In this document: positions 60,311-64,000 of the stretch, piece by piece
How the letters are laid out: the number at the start of each line of letters is the position of its first letter
Numbering within the stretch: position 1 is the stretch's first letter
Assembly: GCA_950295325.1 (NCBI GenBank)
Contig: OX485804.1
Location: 2,044,001 to 2,108,000, forward strand
From: Polytrichum commune
Taxonomy: Eukaryota > Streptophyta > Polytrichopsida > Polytrichales > Polytrichaceae
Reading direction: 5' to 3'
DNA: 64,000 nucleotides
Notes under the pieces: generated by a model
What the model was told of the DNA's origin: nothing
What the model saw: only the letters and a program-made list of their open reading frames with translations
Databases searched by the model: none
Position numbers and translations under genes: made by a program

Positions 60311-60588
60311 CTATCACCAATGGAATTGGGTGGTAAATCTCAATGAGATTGAATTCCCTAATTTTGAGACATCACACGAAACCCTAATTTTGTGTTTTTA
60401 TGAACTTTCCAAACCAAGATAACTGCGATGTTGCCAATGACCATCATGAATTATGATGTTGATACAACTTCATGTAAGTGAGCATATATAATCTTCATGC
60501 AATGCCAAGACGAGACCGACAAGCATCAAGTTTGATGGAGAGGGAGAAAGAGAGGTTGAGAGTTTGATTTATTGAGAGATGATACACC

Positions 60589-60753
60589 ATGGCTCCGAAG
60601 AAGGAAGAGAAACCCCCGGAGGAAGTTCCGGCCGATCCACCAGAAGGTGGTGACAAAGCATCTGAGGAAGAATACAAGAAAGAGCTCACCGAGGAGCAAT
60701 TGCAAGGGTTTTACGAGCACAATGAGAACAGCGAAGAAGATGCAGTGAAGTAA
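60589..60753 (+). CDS. Probable first exon of an unidentified gene
   Basis: The ATG lies in a strong eukaryotic context (ACACCATGG). The peptide MAPKKEEKPPEEVPADPPEG, then GDKASEEEYKKELTEEQLQG, FYEHNENSEEDAVK is Lys/Glu/Pro-rich and disordered until LTEEQLQ. The frame stops at 60751 unless a donor is used. GTAAAA at 60750-60755 could end the exon at 60749. The acidic, Lys-rich style is like the exon at 63581-63841, so both may belong to one gene. No family is recognised. Confidence 0.5.
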   Translation: MAPKKEEKPPEEVPADPPEGGDKASEEEYKKELTEEQLQGFYEHNENSEEDAVK

Positions 60754-61269
60754 AACCACGTCTTCTTCTAATACATTTATCAAATCTGAAGTACATTAGA
60801 GTTATGCATGAGTTCTTGTGATTAAACTCCCGTTGATTAAGCTAAATGTGAGTTTGAGAGCACAAACCATAAAGTTCTTTTAAGGCATAAATTAACATGT
60901 TCAAAGAGTGGTAATGGGCAATCAAAAACCGGATTTCTAGCTTGTCGTATTAGGATGGGTGGATCAAGCTAGCCTTGCATAGGTCGATCCAAGATTTAGG
61001 GTGACAGATCCCATGAGAAAACCCTAATTTAGATCCTAAAGTTTCTCAAAGCGTTTGGGATGGCAAGAGGAGGTCAATTTAATTTCACCCAACTTTCAAA
61101 ATAGGTTCTGACAGACAAAGAAGGATTGAACTCGCGATTTTGTCTCTCTTTGAGGGACATTATGCATAAGTCTGTTGTGGAAGAACTTAAAGCAGAGAGG
61201 AAAAATTAAAATTAAAAGAAGAAGAAGAAATGAAGGTGATGAAACAGAGAATTATGTTGTTTGATGCAG

Positions 61270-61467
61270 CTTCATGGCACTGGAGGTGCTTGGATTCCCA
61301 GGTTTCACTTATGCTGGGAAAATGGCCATTCTTCTCGACTACTTTGTCAGCGTACTCCTGTACACACAAAGGCTGTCATTCCTTCCTCTCACTTGTTCAA
61401 AATTAGGTTGATGAATGTTGGTACTAACGTGTACCAAGTTTGCACTTATGTTCTGTTCCGTGCTTGA
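61270..61467 (+). CDS. Exon-like open block, frame ambiguous
   Basis: An acceptor-like TGATGCAG precedes 61270. One frame reads LHGTGGAWIPRFHLCWENGH and later SSHLFKIRLMNVGTNVYQVC up to a TGA at 61467. Another reads FMALEVLGFPGFTYAGKMAI and could splice at a GTTGAT near 61407. Only one can be right. The position between 60589 and 63841 suggests an internal exon, but nothing decides the frame. Confidence 0.25.
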   Translation, partial: LHGTGGAWIPRFHLCWENGHSSRLLCQRTPVHTKAVIPSSHLFKIRLMNVGTNVYQVCTYVLFRA

Positions 61468-61504
61468 GAACTCCAAACCATTCAGAGTTGTGGGTTAATG
61501 GTCA

Positions 61505-61601
61505 GCTGGAATGGCCAGGTTTGCAAAAGAGGAAGGATTGGGTCCTCCAGAGACATTGATCATTTTCAAAATGAGCCATGACATTCTTGACTTGATCAAA
61601 G
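61505..61601 (+). CDS. Probable internal exon
   Basis: Bounded by AG at 61503-61504 and GTCAGT at 61602-61607. The open frame reads GMARFAKEEGLGPPETLIIF then KMSHDILDLIK, a plausible soluble protein segment with an acidic/basic mix. The following block at 61733 is not in matching phase under the simplest splicing, so either a site is mis-assigned or the gene is damaged. Confidence 0.35.
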
Positions 61602-61732
61602 GTCAGTTCCAGCCATTCTCAGCAATCACATCATATTTTTGGGTGCATTTTCAAAACATTTTGTGTATGAATGTGCGATTGTGATTTTTTGCTTTTTTGT
61701 AAATATCCTGTGTCAGAACATTTGCGTTTTAG

Positions 61733-61878
61733 GGTGCAGCGGGTGCTACATTGAGGAAGAGTGAGAGTGTATTCAAGGTTCAGATCTTGAGGTTCAGTGT
61801 GAAGGTCCCAGGGACAAACCACATGCCCCTCCTTACAACAATCAATTTGCAGAAAATTGTGCCATACTTCATGAACAG
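61733..61878 (+). CDS. Probable internal exon
   Basis: A T-rich tract ending TTTTAG at 61732 precedes it and GTGAAT follows 61878. It is open for 48 codons: GAAGATLRKSESVFKVQILR, then FSVKVPGTNHMPLLTTINLQ, KIVPYFMN. Alternating hydrophobic strands suggest a beta-rich fold. The next sequence (VNLLINLDIWWSQPRVIDEN from 61879, before a GTAAGG near 61947) is also open in a different frame, which complicates the model. Confidence 0.4.
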
Positions 61879-61984
61879 GTGAATTTGCTCATAAACTTGG
61901 ATATATGGTGGTCACAGCCCAGAGTGATAGATGAGAATGTTGAAGGTAAGGTAATCATGCCTATTCAGTCACTTATCTTAATTG

Positions 61985-62165
61985 TTCACCTATGTTTTAA
62001 GTGGTGTGTAGTTAGGTGTGGATCTAAGAACGGATACCAAAAAGACAGGTTTAAAAGAGATTGGACTATGGAATCAACTTCTGTCAACCATTCTAGGCTC
62101 AATAGTCAACATAATTGGGGGCCTACATGGTTATTTTATGGCTATGACACTTTTGACTTTGAAAA
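61985..62165 (-). repeat. Dispersed repeat family R1, copy 5
   Basis: ACAGGTTTAAAAGAGATTGG and GGCTCAATAGTCAACATAAT align with R1 copies at 41105-41465 and 55660-55745. If the surrounding exons belong to one gene, this copy sits in an intron. Confidence 0.5.
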
Positions 62166-62744
62166 ATCATAGCAACAATATGCAAGAACCGTAGATTGTT
62201 GTTAAATCTCATATTACATTCACAGAATTAAGAAAAACATCCTAAGTCTGAAGTCCAAGGTAAGAATCATGGAAAACACCAAAAACCAAACCATGTAAGA
62301 CATGTTTACCTTAAGAGTTCGTCTACTCTTCAAACTTCCACAAGAACCATTTATATTCATAACACCTACCACTAGGGAGGGTAAAAGCACTAATTTTTCA
62401 TATAGATCCTGGAGATTACTTTCTAAACACAATGTAACACCTAAATAAAGATAAGAGACCCCAAATCAATCTATGGAGGTTAATTTAGTATGAATCAACA
62501 ATAAACTTATATGGGCAGATTTTTCCTGCACCCCCAATGACAGGGGTTAAGAAACAAAATTACAAAAACCATCTCTCTGGTAGGGAATCACATCATATCA
62601 GCAACTCTGGTTCTACATGTTGTGTTGTACTTGTAGAAAGAACGATCTATTGGCAATTGCATTAAGAATGTAACATCTTACCTGCCAATTAGAATGGTCA
62701 GCAATTGGAGGCATCTCCAATGAAATGACTACTACAGTAAACAT

Positions 62745-62900
62745 GATATTTTGTGTTATTATGGTAACTTTCCGGATGACACTTTTTACGAATAAGTGAA
62801 CAAATAGTGTCATGGATGATGGATGAGTTCATCCATTGGCCAAAACCCTACCTTCTCTTGTCATCAACTTGTGATGAAATACTGTCCTGGATGATTGAAA
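62745..62900 (-). repeat. Dispersed repeat family R3, copy 3
   Basis: Inverse of 50690-50860, sharing GGTAACTTTCCGGATGACAC, CATGGATGATGGATGA and CATTGGCCAAAACCCTACCT. It lies in a putative intron of the gene above. Confidence 0.65.
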
Positions 62901-63214
62901 ATTGGATGAAAATTCACTTGGTAAGTGACAGTAATTGCAACACTACAAGTCTTATAATCCCCAAAAACATATACAAAGAATGACAAATATGTTGGGTTCA
63001 CATTTAGCGTTGGTGACACTATACCGTGGTTTACAAATACTTCAAAGACCTTTCAAGCTTCAATGTTGCAAGATATGCATCTTCACTTTAGTAATTGAAG
63101 TCAAGAAATTGCACTGGGGGCATGAATTACTTCACCCGTGTTGAGAAAACCACTGCTCAAAACCAGATTCATGATGCATATAACTGGTGTGTTTCAAGCT
63201 GCAGTGTGTTTCAG

Positions 63215-63349
63215 CATTACAACTTGTTTCGAGCCTGTTTCCTTCGAAATCCTCTGCACTGGTATTACAGTGAGGAAGTTTGGGTTGAGACAGCATTCGC
63301 ACTCCCACTCATTGAGGCAGATACGCAGCAAGAAATTGATGAAGATAAG
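63215..63349 (+). CDS. Probable internal exon, splices to 63581
   Basis: A T-rich acceptor ends TTTCAG at 63214. The donor is AAG|GTCAGT at 63349/63350. It reads HYNLFRACFLRNPLHWYYSE then EVWVETAFALPLIEADTQQE, IDEDK. It ends in phase 0 and the next exon starts in phase 0 after a 231-bp GT-AG intron, which is mutual support. An alternative upstream acceptor at 63166 would also keep the frame. No family recognised. Confidence 0.55.
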
Positions 63350-63580
63350 GTCAGTCCATTCCAACACCCGCATAAACTTACTCATGTTAGCAAATAGCAA
63401 TGAGGACTTTACAATCGCAGAGAGTTGTTGCGACTTGCAAAGGGTTGCGGAACCTAAAGTTAATCCATTGAAATCTGGAAGCAGCCTGAGTGCCTACAAG
63501 TATCTTTGAATTCTTTAAACCTGCAGTTATTTGTACAACAATAATAATAGCAGAACACAACATTCTACACAACAATGTAG

Positions 63581-63841
63581 GCAACAAGAGAAGCATACGA
63601 GAGAGTGCTTGCTGAGTACGAAGCTGCACGGCTGGCTGCGGAAGCAAAAGCTCTATGGGACTTGGAGCATCCTCCCATTCCAAAACGGCCACCCAACAAT
63701 CTAGATGAGGCGATTGACTTCAGCATCCGTGACAAGGTTGAAGAACTGAAGAAAATACTGGAAGAGGAATACGAGGAGCATGGGTCTATCCTGCTGGAAA
63801 GATGTCAAAAATTAGAAGCAACCATGGCTAAGTGGAAATAA
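63581..63841 (+). CDS. Probable terminal exon, acidic coiled-coil-prone tail
   Basis: The acceptor AG is at 63579-63580. It reads ATREAYERVLAEYEAARLAA, EAKALWDLEHPPIPKRPPNN, then DEAIDFSIRDKVEELKKILE and EEYEEHGSILLERCQKLEAT, ending MAKWK at a TAA (63839-63841). Two helical, heptad-like segments flank a Pro-rich hinge. This is the most protein-like frame in the window. Just beyond the stop, a +1 frame (TALSTSEFPELLKRRTHDFS) runs to a donor-like GAG|GTATTC at 63908. The true gene may therefore continue, and the TAA may reflect a frameshift or sequencing error. Confidence 0.6.
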   Translation, partial: ATREAYERVLAEYEAARLAAEAKALWDLEHPPIPKRPPNNLDEAIDFSIRDKVEELKKILEEEYEEHGSILLERCQKLEATMAKWK

Positions 63842-64000
63842 GTGCACAGCATTGTCGACATCTGAATTTCCAGAGCTTTTGAAACGGCGTACACATGACT
63901 TTTCTGAGGTATTCCTACTTATCATCCCTTCATAGTTCAGAATTTACTTCATGAACAGAAATGTTAGGGGATGAGGCATACACAGCATATTAGACAGAGT

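Noticed and set aside
61100-61190. Minus-strand tRNA-like segment with GAGTTCAATCC
   Set aside because: B-box-like only. The cloverleaf cannot be drawn and no A-box at correct distance was found.

Overview
This 64 kb window is eukaryotic nuclear DNA from a large, AT-rich, repeat-dominated genome. There are no closely packed long ORFs and no operons. There are long dinucleotide microsatellites, LINE remnants with RNase H domains, Tc1/mariner and hAT transposase remnants, a tRNA-derived SINE, and many short inverted-repeat elements with target-site duplications (TSDs). I cannot name the species. A large-genome plant or alga, or another protist of similar architecture, fits best, but that is inference only. 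No bacterial, organellar, CRISPR or viral locus is visible.

Layout. 0-6 kb: microsatellites, a foldback repeat and a 197-bp tandem duplication. 6.1-6.9 kb: a deletion-derivative hAT element with a transposase C-terminus. 8.2-12.5 kb: a decayed minus-strand LINE (reverse transcriptase, RNase H, Cys-rich knuckle, C-terminal domain). 17.7-18.7 kb: a second LINE fragment. 19.7-21.3 kb: a Tc1-like element with TA target sites and recognisable transposase blocks. 23-25 kb: two MITEs. 28.2-30.9 kb: two opposed Harbinger-like elements with a third element between them. 34.5-36.7 kb: a second Tc1-like copy, broken by a 715-bp element with 13-bp inverted repeats and an 8-bp TSD. 39.6-40.7 kb: a third LINE fragment and foldback elements. 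43.6-44.9 kb: a SINE with a 10-bp TSD and a second member of the element family found inside the Tc1 copy. 45.4-46.4 kb and 53.8-54.4 kb: two unrelated tandem arrays, both with units near 158 bp; the first is interrupted by a MITE. 47.6-48.3 kb: a second hAT-like element. 54.9-55.8 kb: a dispersed repeat split by a 561-bp element with an 8-bp TSD.

The only credible host-gene signals are at the right end. An ATG in good context at 60589 opens a very acidic and lysine-rich N-terminus. A phase-compatible exon pair (63215-63349 and 63581-63841) encodes an acidic, coiled-coil-prone tail. Less certain exon-like blocks lie between. Unassigned ORFs lie at 59198-59508 (+) and 60002-60310 (-). Function is not recognised.

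The main interest is the transposon archaeology. Nested insertions give relative ages, and at least three families of short non-autonomous elements can be defined here by their termini and TSDs. No gene system with a coherent pathway is visible.
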